A stretch of 64,000 bases of DNA, taken from NCBI RefSeq assembly GCF_003116135.1, contig NZ_PDOA01000006.1, positions 182,299 through 246,298 on the forward strand. Reading direction: 5' to 3'. Position numbers and translations under genes: made by a program. Below, piece by piece: positions 63,877-64,000 of the stretch. Numbering within the stretch: position 1 is the first letter of the stretch; every line of letters starts with the position of its first letter. The DNA comes from Teichococcus aestuarii (GTDB lineage: Bacteria; Pseudomonadota; Alphaproteobacteria; Acetobacterales; Acetobacteraceae). The notes below the pieces were generated by a model that was not told the DNA's origin, ran no database searches, and was given only the letters and a program-made list of their open reading frames with translations.

Positions 63877-64000
63877 GGCCTGTTAGAGCTTGAGCCAGTC
63901 GGCGGCTGCTGCGAGGCAGAGGATGCCGATGAAGGATCGGGCGGTCTTCTCGTAGCGGGTGGCGACGGCACGCCATTCTTTGAGGCGGGCCCAAAGGTTC
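63877..64000 (-). mobile_element. IS5-family insertion sequence, one end (cut by the window)
   Basis: A terminus-like GGGCCTGTTAGAGCTTGAG begins at 63877 right after a CTAG that could be the target site (IS427-group elements insert at TA/CTAG). The transposase C-terminus reads inward from it. The rest of the element lies outside the window. Confidence 0.65.
63883..64000 (-). CDS. IS5-family transposase (partial, C-terminal 38 residues)
   Basis: The minus-strand frame enters from the window edge and ends with NLWARLKEWRAVATRYEKTA and then RSFIGILCLAAAADWLKL before the stop at 63885-63883. This LKEWRxxATRYxKxAxxF pattern is the C-terminal catalytic region (with the DDE glutamate-proximal KxxRxxATRY motif) of IS5/IS1031-like transposases. 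Whether the full gene is intact cannot be seen. Confidence 0.85.
   Translation of the reverse strand, partial: NLWARLKEWRAVATRYEKTARSFIGILCLAAAADWLKL

Overview
The window is very GC-rich, gene-dense bacterial chromosome of the alphaproteobacterial type. The mix of many TRAP and peptide-type solute-binding proteins, GntR/LysR/IclR regulators and a respiratory nitrate reductase fits Acetobacteraceae of the Roseomonas group; that placement is inference from gene content and base composition, since no rRNA or marker gene is present.

Left part (1-13.9 kb): a cut-off zinc alcohol dehydrogenase and a TPP-dependent acetolactate-synthase-like enzyme diverge from a GntR regulator across a palindromic operator. 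Then come a 937-aa winged-helix/ATPase/TPR regulator, a short-chain dehydrogenase with altered catalytic residues, an orphan peptide-type binding protein, a minimal AraC protein, an MFS exporter, and an isochorismatase-XapX-YtcJ amidohydrolase cluster.

Catabolic middle (14-36 kb): a TRAP transporter (DctPQM) operon with two beta-hydroxyacid dehydrogenases, one of them fused in frame to a TIM-barrel amidohydrolase, diverges from a GlcD-like FAD oxidase and its GntR regulator. An IclR regulator, an amidase, a binding protein and an alpha/beta hydrolase follow; two copies of the same inverted repeat (TTCCG-N5-CGGAA) lie in their promoter regions. Next are an M81 (MlrC) peptidase, an XRE-cupin regulator, a third orphan binding protein, a HisD-family dehydrogenase, and a LysR regulator divergent from ilvD. 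A decayed IS3-family transposase separates this from the next region.

Anaerobic respiration island (36.7-54 kb): a long minus-strand unit runs narG-narH-narJ-narI, a parvulin isomerase, a small unknown gene, moeA, a group III truncated haemoglobin, mobB and a beta-carbonic anhydrase. Opposite it on the plus strand lie a Crp/Fnr regulator, a fused NarK1-NarK2 transporter, the Fe-S repair protein Ric/YtfE and mogA. Three FNR/DNR-type boxes (two in the narG/regulator gap, one before a universal stress protein gene) tie these together. The genes cover nitrate import, reduction to nitrite, molybdenum cofactor supply, NO handling and Fe-S repair.

Right part (54-64 kb): argP and argO/lysE diverge (argP appears to use a CTG start). 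A hybrid histidine kinase follows an orphan ParD antitoxin, then short tandem repeats, then a second TRAP transporter operon with a beta-hydroxyacid dehydrogenase, divergent from a GntR regulator with its own palindromic operator. The window ends inside an IS5-family insertion sequence. No tRNA, rRNA or CRISPR array was seen.
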